A stretch of 36,697 bases of DNA from Neoroseomonas soli (lineage in GTDB: Bacteria > Pseudomonadota > Alphaproteobacteria > Acetobacterales > Acetobacteraceae), in assembly GCF_018129065.1 (NCBI RefSeq), contig NZ_JAAEDM010000051.1:1-36697 (forward strand). Direction: 5' to 3'. The notes below the pieces were generated by a model. The model searched no databases, was not told where the DNA came from, and worked only from the letters and a program-made list of their open reading frames with translations. This document shows, piece after piece, positions 7,277 through 14,652 of this stretch; position 1 is the first letter of the stretch; the number at the start of each line of letters is the position of its first letter. The position numbers were made by a program, and so were the translations under genes.

Positions 7277-8965
7277 CTATTCCACCCTGAAGAGGGACAT
7301 CGTGACCCAGCGCCCGCGCACGTAGTTCAGGCCGGTGACCGTGCCGAGTTCCCGCACGGCCAGCCCCCGTTCCGCCGCGGCGCTGCGGAAGGCCGCTTCC
7401 TGCCTGTCGTTCACGGCGGCAATGCGGCCGGGCGCTTCGGCGAGGAATGTCGCCGCCGCGGGTCCGTCCCGCAGCAGGCGGATGCCCCCGCCCATGGCGA
7501 ATTGCAGGGATGGCTCGTGGTGCCCGACCACGCCGAAGCGGTCCGCCGGCAGGCCCGGCGCGACGGCCGCGACCTGCGCCGCCAGGCGAGGGGACAGCCA
7601 CACGGCCTGCATTCGGGGGATCACGCCCTCGAGCACCGCGGCATAGACCGGCACCGCCAGGATCGCCCCGGCCAGCGCCGCCCGGCCCCATTCCGCCGCG
7701 CGCGCCATGCGCATCAGCGTCCAGGCCATGAAGACGCCGGCGGCGATGCCGAAGACGGCGAAGGGATCGATGCGCTGCTCCACTCGCAGCACGGCGGCCA
7801 GTGCCACCACCGGCAACCCCACCGCCACGCCGGTCACGGCGGCATTGCCGAGCCAGCGCATCCAGGCCGGGGCCTCCTGCCGCAGCGGGTCGAGCGCCCA
7901 GCGCGCGCCGAGCAGCATCAGCGCCGGGAAGGCGGGCAGGGTGTAGTGCGGCAACTTGGTCTGAACCGCCTCGAACAGCAGCCAGGTCGGCACCGCCCAG
8001 GCGAGCAGGAAGCGCACCGGCGCCTGCATCCGGTCCGCCCAGGACCCGGGCAGGCTGCGCAGCACGATCCAGGCGGACGGGAAGGCGGTGATGCCGAAGA
8101 TCGCGGCATACATCCCCGGCGGGCCCCAATGGGCTTCCTCGCCGGAGGACACCTTGTCGAGCATGTCGCCGCCGATCGCCTCGCTGAAGAAGCGGCCTTC
8201 GGTGGCGATGCCGATGGCGACGAACCAGGGGGCGGCGAACAGCACCATCAGCGGAACGCCCCAGCCCATCCGTAGCGCCGGCAGCCAGGGGGCGGAGAGC
8301 CGCCAGAGGCGCGCCCCGGCCGGCCGGTCCATCACCGCGAGCGTGATGCCCGCGAGCAGCGGCACCATCGGCGCGATCGGCCCCTTGAGCAGCACGCCGA
8401 TGCCCAGCACGGCCCAGAACGCCGCCGCCTGCCGCGCGGTGAAGGCGTCCGGCGACAGGTAGGCCTTGCCCATCAGCCCCATCGCGATCGCGATGGTCGC
8501 GAGCAGCGCGGCGTCGGTCTTGGCGATGTGCGTCTCGACCAGCAGCACCATGCAGGGGGCGAGCATCGCCGCGGCGATGAAGGCCGCCCGCCGCCCGACC
8601 AGCGCCCGCCCGAGCAGGCAGGTCGCCAGCACCGCGATCAGCGCACCGACCAGGGAGGGCAGGCGATAGGCCCAGATCTGCCCGCGCGCCGGGATGCCCA
8701 CCGCCTCCAGCGCATGCACCGTGGCGGCCTGCGCCCAGTGGATGCCGGCGGGCTTCTTGTTGCGCTCCACCTCCCCGAGGCGGATGCGGACATAGTCGCC
8801 GCTCTCGACCATCTGGCGGGTGGCCTGGGCGAAACGGGATTCGTCACGGTCCCCAGCGGGGATGGTGAAGAAGCCGGGCAGCCACAGGAGAAGGCACAAC
8901 AGCACCAGCCACACGGCTGGCCGTCGCGTCTCGGGCAGCCGGTCGAGGAAGGCAGCGGCGCGCAT
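7277..8965 (-). CDS. GT39/ArnT-like polyprenyl-phosphate-sugar glycosyltransferase
   Basis: Polytopic membrane enzyme of 562 residues that should transfer a sugar from a polyprenyl-phosphate donor to lipid A, protein or another envelope acceptor. Seen: a first hydrophobic helix at about 16-34, then the family hallmark 'AGDRDESRFAQATRQM', whose Asp41-Glu42 pair in the first periplasmic loop is the expected catalytic acid site. Next come 'RNKKPAGIHWAQA' (Lys70-Lys71-Pro72), about ten more hydrophobic segments, and a soluble C-terminal portion of roughly 120 residues. The length matches ArnT (about 550). It is translated just before dedA with no spacer. The specific sugar (aminoarabinose, mannose or other) is not deducible, and no arn genes are nearby. 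Confidence 0.85.
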   Translation of the reverse strand: MRAAAFLDRLPETRRPAVWLVLLCLLLWLPGFFTIPAGDRDESRFAQATRQMVESGDYVRIRLGEVERNKKPAGIHWAQAATVHALEAVGIPARGQIWAYRLPSLVGALIAVLATCLLGRALVGRRAAFIAAAMLAPCMVLLVETHIAKTDAALLATIAIAMGLMGKAYLSPDAFTARQAAAFWAVLGIGVLLKGPIAPMVPLLAGITLAVMDRPAGARLWRLSAPWLPALRMGWGVPLMVLFAAPWFVAIGIATEGRFFSEAIGGDMLDKVSSGEEAHWGPPGMYAAIFGITAFPSAWIVLRSLPGSWADRMQAPVRFLLAWAVPTWLLFEAVQTKLPHYTLPAFPALMLLGARWALDPLRQEAPAWMRWLGNAAVTGVAVGLPVVALAAVLRVEQRIDPFAVFGIAAGVFMAWTLMRMARAAEWGRAALAGAILAVPVYAAVLEGVIPRMQAVWLSPRLAAQVAAVAPGLPADRFGVVGHHEPSLQFAMGGGIRLLRDGPAAATFLAEAPGRIAAVNDRQEAAFRSAAAERGLAVRELGTVTGLNYVRGRWVTMSLFRVE

Positions 8966-9106
8966 TGGTGGCGGCGTCTAGCACGCAGCGCCTCGCGGTG
9001 CCATGAAGCGCGGGCGCGCCGCCGCTGCGCCGGGCCCCATGGCATCCGCCACGGGATCCCGGGCCCGCAGGCGGACCTGCGCGCCCCCCGGACCCCGCGT
9101 GAGACC

Positions 9107-10375
9107 TTGAACACCACCGCCCACAAGCCGCCCCCCGGACTGCCGACGCGCAAGGCTGCGCGCGACCTGCTCGATGCCACGCTGGAACAGCGGCGGCCGC
9201 TGGAGGAAGCGCTGGAGGGCCTGCCGAAACGGCTCGACCCGCGCGACCGCGCGGCGGCGCACCGCATCGCGGCCATGGTGCTGCGCCGGCTGGGCAGCAT
9301 CGACGAAGTGCTGTCGCCCTTCCTGCGCAAGGAACCACCACCGCCCGCGCGCCACGCGCTGCGCATCGGCGTGGCGGAACTTCTGATGCTGGACACGCCG
9401 CCGCATGCCGCCGTCGCCACCGCCGTCGCCCTGGCGCCAAAGGCCTTCGGCGGCCTGGTCAACGCCGTGCTGCGCAAGGTCGCGGCCGAGGGGCTGGCGG
9501 TGCTGGAAGGGCTGGACGCACCGCGCCTCGACACGCCGCAATGGCTCTGGTCGGCCTGGCACGCCGCCTATGGCCCGGCGGTGCGCGCCATCGCCGAGGC
9601 CCATTGCGGCCCCGCCCCGCTCGACCTGACCCCCGCCCCCGGCGCCACCCCGCCCGAGGGCGCGGAAGTCCTGCCCACCGGCTCCTGGCGCCTGCCGGCC
9701 GGCACGCGGGTGACCGACCTGCCCGGCTTCGCCGAGGGCGGTTTCTGGGTGCAGGACGCCGCCGCCGCCCTGCCCGCCATCCTGCTGAAGCCGCAGCCGG
9801 GCGAGCGCATTGCCGACCTCTGCGCCGCGCCGGGCGGCAAGACGGCGCAGCTCGCGGCGGCGGGCGCGCAGGTCACCGCCGTCGAGCGCGATGCGCACCG
9901 CGTCGCGCGGCTGCGGGAGAACCTCGCCCGCCTGCACCTGGAAGTGGAGGTGGTGCAGGCCGACGCCGCCGCCTGGACGCCGCCCGAACCCTTCGACGCC
10001 ATCCTGCTCGACGCCCCCTGCACCGCGACGGGCACCATCCGCCGCCACCCCGATGTCGCCCACGCCAAGCGCGCGCGGGACGTCCAGGCGGCGGCCGAGG
10101 CGCAGTCCCGGCTGCTGGCCGCCGCCGCGCGGATGCTGAAGCCGGGCGGGAGGATCGTCTTTGCCACCTGCTCCCTCCAGCCCGAGGAAGGGGAGGCGCA
10201 TATCGCCCGCGCGGCCTCCCTCGGCCTTGAGCACCAGCCCTTCGCCGCCGCCGACCTCCCCGGCCTGCCGGAGGCGATCACCCCCGGCGGCTGGCTGCGG
10301 ACCCGGCCGGATCTCTGGCCGGAACGCGGCGGCATGGATGGTTTCTTCGCCGCCCGGTTCCGGCGCGCGGCATGA
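9107..10375 (+). CDS. rsmB: 16S rRNA (cytosine-C5)-methyltransferase RsmB/Sun family
   Basis: SAM-dependent methyltransferase that in the RsmB group makes m5C967 in 16S rRNA. The 422-residue product has an N-terminal NusB-like RNA-binding domain (about 14-135), then a Rossmann methyltransferase domain: SAM motif 'LCAAPGGKTAQLA' at 238-250, 'ILLDAPCTATGTIRRHPD' with Cys305, and 'FATCSLQPEEGE' with the catalytic nucleophile Cys355. Both cysteines are present. The start is taken as TTG at 9107 because there is no in-frame ATG before residue 57 and the frame upstream encodes only antisense to the glycosyltransferase. The start is therefore less certain than the family. The gene is divergent from the glycosyltransferase, with about 140 bp between them. 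Confidence 0.9.
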   Translation: MNTTAHKPPPGLPTRKAARDLLDATLEQRRPLEEALEGLPKRLDPRDRAAAHRIAAMVLRRLGSIDEVLSPFLRKEPPPPARHALRIGVAELLMLDTPPHAAVATAVALAPKAFGGLVNAVLRKVAAEGLAVLEGLDAPRLDTPQWLWSAWHAAYGPAVRAIAEAHCGPAPLDLTPAPGATPPEGAEVLPTGSWRLPAGTRVTDLPGFAEGGFWVQDAAAALPAILLKPQPGERIADLCAAPGGKTAQLAAAGAQVTAVERDAHRVARLRENLARLHLEVEVVQADAAAWTPPEPFDAILLDAPCTATGTIRRHPDVAHAKRARDVQAAAEAQSRLLAAAARMLKPGGRIVFATCSLQPEEGEAHIARAASLGLEHQPFAAADLPGLPEAITPGGWLRTRPDLWPERGGMDGFFAARFRRAA

Positions 10376-10479
10376 AGGCCTTGGCCTGCGGCTGACATCG
10401 GCCGTAGGCGCGAAGACGCTCGCTCAGGCGTGGCGGGAACGGTTTCCGCATGGGGAACCCGCTCGCGTGCGCCGCAAGG

Positions 10480-10980
10480 TCACTCGCCCTCGGGTTCGGC
10501 CATCCGCGCCAGGCTGCCGCGCAGCCGGTCGAGCAACTGGAAGAGCTGCACGCATTCCTCGGTGCTGAAGCCCTCGAGCGCGCTCGCATAGTAGCGGCGG
10601 ATGCTGCCGAGCATCTCGCCCCAGACACGCGTGCCTTCCGCGGTCAGGCGGACATGGCGCAGGCGGCCGTCGGCGCCGGGGGCGCGGATGCGCTCGACGA
10701 GCCCTGCCGTCTCCAGCCGGTCGAGCACGGCGGTCAGATTCTGCCGGCTGACCATCAGGAAGGCGATCAATTCCTTCACCGTCAGCCCGCGATCGTGCGC
10801 CACCGGGCGGGCGAGCGCACCGAGCACCGCCCATTGCTGCGTCGTCGCGCCATAGGCCGACACCGCGCGGGTGCCGGTTTTGTGAAGCAGGTTCGACGCC
10901 TGGTAGAGCCGCAGGAAGAGCCGGTTGGCCGTGTCGAACCTCGCCGGGGCCTCGTCCATGCGTTGCGTGGGGTTATCCAT
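10480..10980 (-). CDS. badR: MarR-family regulator, probable BadR-type repressor
   Basis: Winged-helix transcription regulator of 166 residues. Seen: an N-terminal dimerisation helix, a helix-turn-helix with recognition helix 'VSRQNLTAVLDRLE' at 77-90, a wing 'LVERIRAPGADGRLRHVRLT' and a C-terminal dimerisation helix. It is divergent from badH, badI and an acyl-CoA dehydrogenase gene. In Rhodopseudomonas palustris the MarR protein BadR represses the equivalent alicyclic-acid genes and is relieved by 2-ketocyclohexane-1-carboxyl-CoA; the same role is inferred here from position. ATG at 10980 is used; an in-frame TTG at 10983 and an ATG at 10959 are alternatives. There is no clear ribosome binding site, because the space before the start is occupied by a palindrome. 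Confidence 0.75.
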   Translation of the reverse strand: MDNPTQRMDEAPARFDTANRLFLRLYQASNLLHKTGTRAVSAYGATTQQWAVLGALARPVAHDRGLTVKELIAFLMVSRQNLTAVLDRLETAGLVERIRAPGADGRLRHVRLTAEGTRVWGEMLGSIRRYYASALEGFSTEECVQLFQLLDRLRGSLARMAEPEGE

Positions 10981-11033
10981 CAATGCATTGCCATATCGCT
11001 TCGGTTTTGATTATAGCATAGCATTGTCATATC
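10981..11033. promoter_or_regulatory. Probable BadR operator/promoter region
   Basis: AT-rich divergent region between marR/badR and badH. Two near-identical 13-mers lie 36 bp apart in the same orientation: GCATTGCCATATC (10985-10997) and GCATTGTCATATC (11021-11033). The first overlaps the perfect palindrome CAATGCATTG (10981-10990), which sits directly before the regulator's ATG. A + strand promoter is possible with TTGATT, 17 bp, then TATCAG (about 11006-11034), and the second 13-mer overlaps its -10. On the - strand a TATAAT lies at about 11010-11015. The layout would let one protein repress both directions. Confidence 0.5.
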
Positions 11034-11088
11034 AGGTCGGCCACCGGCGGAACCCGGCGCAAAGGCCGCCCATCCTCGGGAGGAAACC

Positions 11089-11856
11089 ATGCGCGGTCTC
11101 AGGGACAGGGTCGTCATCGTCACCGGAGGCGGCGGCGGCATCGGCGGGGCCACCTGCCGGCGCTTCGCCGAAGCGGGGGCGAAGGTCGCCGTCTTCGACA
11201 TCAACCTGCCGGCGGCGGAAGCGACCGTCGCCGCCATCGCCGCCGCCGGCGGCACCGCCCGCGCCTTCGCCTGCGACATCACCGACCATGCCGCCGTCGT
11301 CGCCTCCGTGGCCGGGGCCGAGGCGGCGCTCGGCGCCATCGGCGCGCTGGTGAACAACGCCGGCTGGGATGTCTTCCGCCTGTTCAAGGACAGCGATCCG
11401 GCGGAATGGCAGAAACTCATCGCCATCAACCTGGTCGGCGCGCTGAACATGCACCACGCCGTGCTGCCGGGAATGATCGCGCGCAAGGCGGGACGCATCG
11501 TCAACATCGCCTCGGATGCCGCGCGCGTCGGCTCCTCGGGGGAGGCGGTCTATGCCGCCTGCAAGGCCGGGCTGCTCGGCTTCTCCAAGACGCTGGCGCG
11601 CGAACATGCGCGCCACGGCATCACCGTGAACGTGATCTGCCCGGGGCCGACCGACACCGCGCTGTTTGCTGGCTACAAGCAGGGTGCCGGCAATCCCGAG
11701 AAGCTGGACGAGGCCTTCCGCCGCGCCGTGCCCATGGGCCGCATCGGCACGCCCGAGGACCTGCCCGGCGCGATCCTGTTCTTCGCCTCCGACGACGCCG
11801 CCTACATCACCGGCCAGGTGCTGAGCGTCTCCGGCGGCCTGACCATGGCGGGTTGA
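11089..11856 (+). CDS. badH: 2-hydroxycyclohexanecarboxyl-CoA dehydrogenase (SDR)
   Basis: Short-chain dehydrogenase of 255 residues, predicted to oxidise 2-hydroxycyclohexanecarboxyl-CoA to the 2-keto thioester with NAD+ in the cytoplasm. Seen: nucleotide-binding 'TGGGGGIG' at 12-19, 'NNAG' at 89-92, and the catalytic set Asn114, Ser142 ('NIASD'), Tyr155 and Lys159 ('YAACK'). The stretches 'TGGGGGIGGATCRRFAE', 'NIASDAARVGSSGEAVYAACK' and 'ITGQVLSVSGGLTMAG' match what I recall of R. palustris BadH very closely. The immediately following badI-like gene strengthens the assignment over a generic 3-oxoacyl-ACP reductase. A GGAGG site lies 6 bp before the ATG. Confidence 0.85.
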   Translation: MRGLRDRVVIVTGGGGGIGGATCRRFAEAGAKVAVFDINLPAAEATVAAIAAAGGTARAFACDITDHAAVVASVAGAEAALGAIGALVNNAGWDVFRLFKDSDPAEWQKLIAINLVGALNMHHAVLPGMIARKAGRIVNIASDAARVGSSGEAVYAACKAGLLGFSKTLAREHARHGITVNVICPGPTDTALFAGYKQGAGNPEKLDEAFRRAVPMGRIGTPEDLPGAILFFASDDAAYITGQVLSVSGGLTMAG

Positions 11857-11868
11857 GGGAGAAGCGAC

Positions 11869-12651
11869 ATGACCTACGAGGACGTCCTGTTCACGGTGGA
11901 AGCCGGCGTCGCCACCATCACGATCAACCGCCCCAAGGTGATGAACGCCTTCCGCGGCAAGACCTGCGAGGAACTGATCCACGCCTTCAACAAGGCCGGC
12001 TGGGACAAGGCGGTCGGCGTGATCGTGCTGACCGGCACGGGCGACCGCGCCTTCTGCACCGGCGGCGACCAGTCCGCCCATGACGGCAACTATGACGGCC
12101 GCGGCATCATCGGCCTGCCGGTCGAGGAATTGCAGTCCATCATCCGCGAGGTGCCCAAGCCCGTCATCGCCCGCGTGCAGGGCTATGCGATCGGCGGCGG
12201 CAACGTGCTGGCGACGCTCTGCGACTTCACCATCGCGTCGGACAAGGCGCAGTTCGGCCAGGTCGGGCCGAAGGTGGGCTCGGTCGATCCGGGCTTCGGC
12301 ACCGCCTATCTCGCGCGCATCGTCGGCGAGAAGAGGGCGCGCGAGATCTGGTATCTCTGCCGCCGCTACACCGCCGCCGAGGCGATGGCCATGGGCCTGG
12401 TCAACGCCGTGGTGCCGCACGACCAGCTCGATGCCGAGGTGGCCAAGTGGTGCGCCGAGATCCTCGAGAAGAGCCCGACCGCGCTTGCCATCGCCAAGCG
12501 GTCCTTCAACGCCGACACCGACAGTATCCGCGGCATTGGCGGGATGGGGATGCAGGCGCTGGCGATGTATTACGCGACCGAGGAATCGAAGGAAGGCGTC
12601 CGCGCCTTCAACGAGAAGCGCAAGCCGGACTTCCGGAAGTTCCAGAAGTGA
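11869..12651 (+). CDS. badI: 2-ketocyclohexanecarboxyl-CoA hydrolase
   Basis: Crotonase-fold enzyme of 260 residues, predicted to open the alicyclic ring of 2-ketocyclohexanecarboxyl-CoA hydrolytically to pimelyl-CoA. Seen: the first oxyanion segment 'FCTGGDQSAHDGNYDGRG' from Phe62, the second at 105-112 (GYAIGGGN), and 'GPKVGSVDPGFGTAYLAR' with Asp140 at the position of the MenB catalytic Asp. BadI and MenB are close relatives. I choose BadI because of the 'HDGNYDGRG' loop, the 'EKRKPDFRKF' end, and the neighbours badH and acyl-CoA dehydrogenase; no menaquinone genes are nearby. It starts 12 bp after badH with GGGAGAAG upstream, and its stop overlaps the next gene by 4 bp (GTGA). Confidence 0.85.
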   Translation: MTYEDVLFTVEAGVATITINRPKVMNAFRGKTCEELIHAFNKAGWDKAVGVIVLTGTGDRAFCTGGDQSAHDGNYDGRGIIGLPVEELQSIIREVPKPVIARVQGYAIGGGNVLATLCDFTIASDKAQFGQVGPKVGSVDPGFGTAYLARIVGEKRAREIWYLCRRYTAAEAMAMGLVNAVVPHDQLDAEVAKWCAEILEKSPTALAIAKRSFNADTDSIRGIGGMGMQALAMYYATEESKEGVRAFNEKRKPDFRKFQK

Positions 12652-13817
12652 GCGCGGGGCTCACCGGGGAACAGCGCGACCTCCAGGAAGCCGCGCGGCG
12701 CTTCGCCCGGGAGCGCATCGCGCCGGGCTACATGGCGCGGGAGAAGGCGGGGCGCGTGGACCGCGACCTTATTCGCGAGATGGGCGCGCTCGGCCTGATC
12801 GGCGCCGACCTGCCGGAGGAATACGGCGGGCTCGGCGCGCCCGCCGTCACCGCCGGCATCGCGATCGAGGCGCTGGCCCATGCCGACATCAATGTCAGCT
12901 ACGTGCCGCTGCTCGCCTCGCTGAACGGGCAGATCATCGCGCGGCATGCCTCGCCGGACCTGGCGGGCGAGTGGATCCCGCGCATCGTCTCCGGCGAGGC
13001 GCTGTTCTGCATCGGCCTGACCGAGCCGCGCGGCGGGTCGGATGCGGCGAACCTGCAGCTCTCCGCCCGGCGCGACGGCGGGGACTACGTGCTGAACGGG
13101 GAGAAGACCTCGATCAGCATGGCGGACCAGGCGGACGCGGCGGTGATCTTCGCGCGCACCGGCGCGGCCGATGCGGGCGCACGCGGCGTCTCCGCCTTCC
13201 TCGTGCCTATGAACGCGAAGGGCGTCGCGTCCACGCGGTTCAAAGACCTCGGCAGCCATGCGATCGGGCGCGGGTCGATCTTCTTCGACGATGTGCGCAT
13301 CCCGGCGGCGAACCGGCTTGCCGAGGAAGGCATGGGCTTCGTGCAGGTGATGCAGGGCTTCGACTATTCGCGCGCGCTGATCGGCTTGCAGTGCTGCGCG
13401 GCGGCGCAGGCCTCGCTCGACGAATCCTGGGCTTATGTGCAGGACCGCGAGGCCTTCGGCGCGCCGATCGCGCAATACCAGGGCGTGACCTTTCCCCTGG
13501 CGGAAGGCGAGGGGATGATCGCGGCGATCCGCCAGCTCTGCTACCATACGCTGCGGCTGCGCGACGACGGCGCGCCGCACACGGCGGAAGCCGCCATGTG
13601 CAAGTGGCTCGGCCCCAAGACGGCGGTGGAGGTCATCCACCAGTGCCTGCTGACGCACGGGCATTACGGCTGGTCGCTCGACCTGCCGCACCAGCAGCGG
13701 CTGCGCGACGTGATGGGCCTCGAGATCGGCGACGGCACCGCGCAGATCATGAAGCTGATCGTCGCCCGCGAGCGCGCGGGCAAGGCCGCTGTGCAATACG
13801 CGACGCAGCGGCGGTGA
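12648..13817 (+). CDS. aliB: Acyl-CoA dehydrogenase, probable cyclohexanecarboxyl-CoA dehydrogenase
   Basis: FAD-dependent acyl-CoA dehydrogenase of 389 residues with all three domains: an N-terminal helical domain ('LTGEQRDLQEAARRFARE'), a central beta domain with 'CIGLTEPRGGSDAANL' and 'LNGEKTSISMADQAD', and a C-terminal helical domain with 'DREAFGAPIAQYQGV'. Where many family members carry the catalytic Glu of the YEGT motif, this protein has 'IGDGTAQI', with Asp362. The GTG start at 12648 overlaps the badI stop. In R. palustris AliB converts cyclohexanecarboxyl-CoA to cyclohex-1-ene-1-carboxyl-CoA and is co-regulated with badHI; this assignment rests on operon context and the unusual Asp. 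The CoA ligase (AliA) and hydratase (BadK) needed for the full route are not in the window. Confidence 0.7.
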   Translation: MSAGLTGEQRDLQEAARRFARERIAPGYMAREKAGRVDRDLIREMGALGLIGADLPEEYGGLGAPAVTAGIAIEALAHADINVSYVPLLASLNGQIIARHASPDLAGEWIPRIVSGEALFCIGLTEPRGGSDAANLQLSARRDGGDYVLNGEKTSISMADQADAAVIFARTGAADAGARGVSAFLVPMNAKGVASTRFKDLGSHAIGRGSIFFDDVRIPAANRLAEEGMGFVQVMQGFDYSRALIGLQCCAAAQASLDESWAYVQDREAFGAPIAQYQGVTFPLAEGEGMIAAIRQLCYHTLRLRDDGAPHTAEAAMCKWLGPKTAVEVIHQCLLTHGHYGWSLDLPHQQRLRDVMGLEIGDGTAQIMKLIVARERAGKAAVQYATQRR

Positions 13818-13859
13818 TCCGGGCCGCCCGCCGGCGCGATCGCTCTCTGCGGCCAAGCG

Positions 13860-14591
13860 TCAGCCGTTGATCCGCCGCAGCGTCGTCCATCCGTCCACGG
13901 GCTCCGCCGGATCGTCGGGGAAGCGCAACCGCGTCATGAGATAGGCAGCCGCGCGTTCGATCTCGCTCCGCGAAGCCTCCGCCGCGGCGGCCGGATCGCG
14001 AGTCTCGGCGGCGGCGATCAGGGCATCGTGGTCGTCCTTGTCGGGGCGCGCCGGGAGAAGCGGCCGCGCCTGGGCGATGATGGCACTGCGCCGCATCCAG
14101 AGCGTCTCGATGAGGGACAGCAGCAGCGGCTGGCCGGCCGCAGCGAAGAAGCGCTGATGGAGAAGCCGGTCGCCGCGCCGGTAGGTCTCCTCGTCGCCCG
14201 AGGAGCGTGCGGCCTTCGCCTCCGCGGCGATGGCGCGCAGCACCGCGATCTCCTCCCCGGTCAGGCGCGGCACGGCCGTGGCGGCGGCCTCCGGCTCCAG
14301 GAGGCAGCGGATGCGCGTGATCTCGCGATACTCGGCGCGGGTGATCAGGGGAACGATCGCCGCCCCACCCGGCGCGATGTCCAGGCAGCGCTCCGCCGCC
14401 AGCCTGCGCAATGCGGCGCGCGCCGGCATCGGGCTGACACCCAGGGCCACGGCGATGCGGCGGATCGAGAGTTTCTCGCCCGGCGGGAAACCGCCCTGGA
14501 TCAGCGCGTCGCGCAGCGCGGCATAGGCGCGTTGCTCGAGCGATCCTTCGGGAGCGGGCGCATCGGACTCCTTTCCGTGATTGCGAACCAT
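13860..14591 (-). CDS. GntR-family regulator with FCD domain
   Basis: Transcription regulator of 243 residues. The N-terminal winged helix-turn-helix covers about 18-82 ('LEQRAYAALRDALIQGGFPPGEKL', 'LGVSPMPARAALRRLAAE'), and an all-helical FCD ligand-binding domain covers about 88-225 ('YREITRIRCLLEPEAA', 'LLHQRFFAAAGQPLLLSLIE'). FCD regulators usually sense small organic acids or amino-acid derivatives and mostly repress neighbouring catabolic operons. It is divergent from the amino-acid-binding protein gene, and a perfect 14-bp palindrome starts 5 bp upstream of its own start codon. It therefore probably controls itself and the transport/aminotransferase genes to its right. It converges with aliB; 42 bp separate the two stops. 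Confidence 0.9.
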   Translation of the reverse strand: MVRNHGKESDAPAPEGSLEQRAYAALRDALIQGGFPPGEKLSIRRIAVALGVSPMPARAALRRLAAERCLDIAPGGAAIVPLITRAEYREITRIRCLLEPEAAATAVPRLTGEEIAVLRAIAAEAKAARSSGDEETYRRGDRLLHQRFFAAAGQPLLLSLIETLWMRRSAIIAQARPLLPARPDKDDHDALIAAAETRDPAAAAEASRSEIERAAAYLMTRLRFPDDPAEPVDGWTTLRRING

Positions 14592-14596
14592 GATGG

Positions 14597-14610
14597 AGTG
14601 TGATCACACT
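14597..14610. promoter_or_regulatory. Palindromic operator for the GntR/FCD regulator
   Basis: Perfect 14-bp palindrome AGTGTGATCACACT between the divergent gntR and binding-protein genes. It contains the GT-N(2-3)-AC core typical of FadR-subfamily GntR operators. It overlaps the translation-initiation region of gntR and lies 42 bp before the ATG at 14653, consistent with repression in both directions. Confidence 0.65.
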
Positions 14611-14652
14611 TTCGGGCCGCCCCGCTACATCTTCATCGAAGGAGACGTCAGC

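Noticed and set aside
6704..8275. Long + strand open frame (about 520 codons) opposite dedA and the glycosyltransferase
   Set aside because: Rich in His, Gln, Arg and Gly with no motif. It is the antisense shadow of two convincing membrane-protein genes in very GC-rich DNA.
11869..12651. Annotation of badI as menB (naphthoyl-CoA synthase)
   Set aside because: The families are close relatives, but the gene sits between badH and an acyl-CoA dehydrogenase behind a MarR gene, carries the HDGNYDGRG loop, and no menaquinone genes are nearby.
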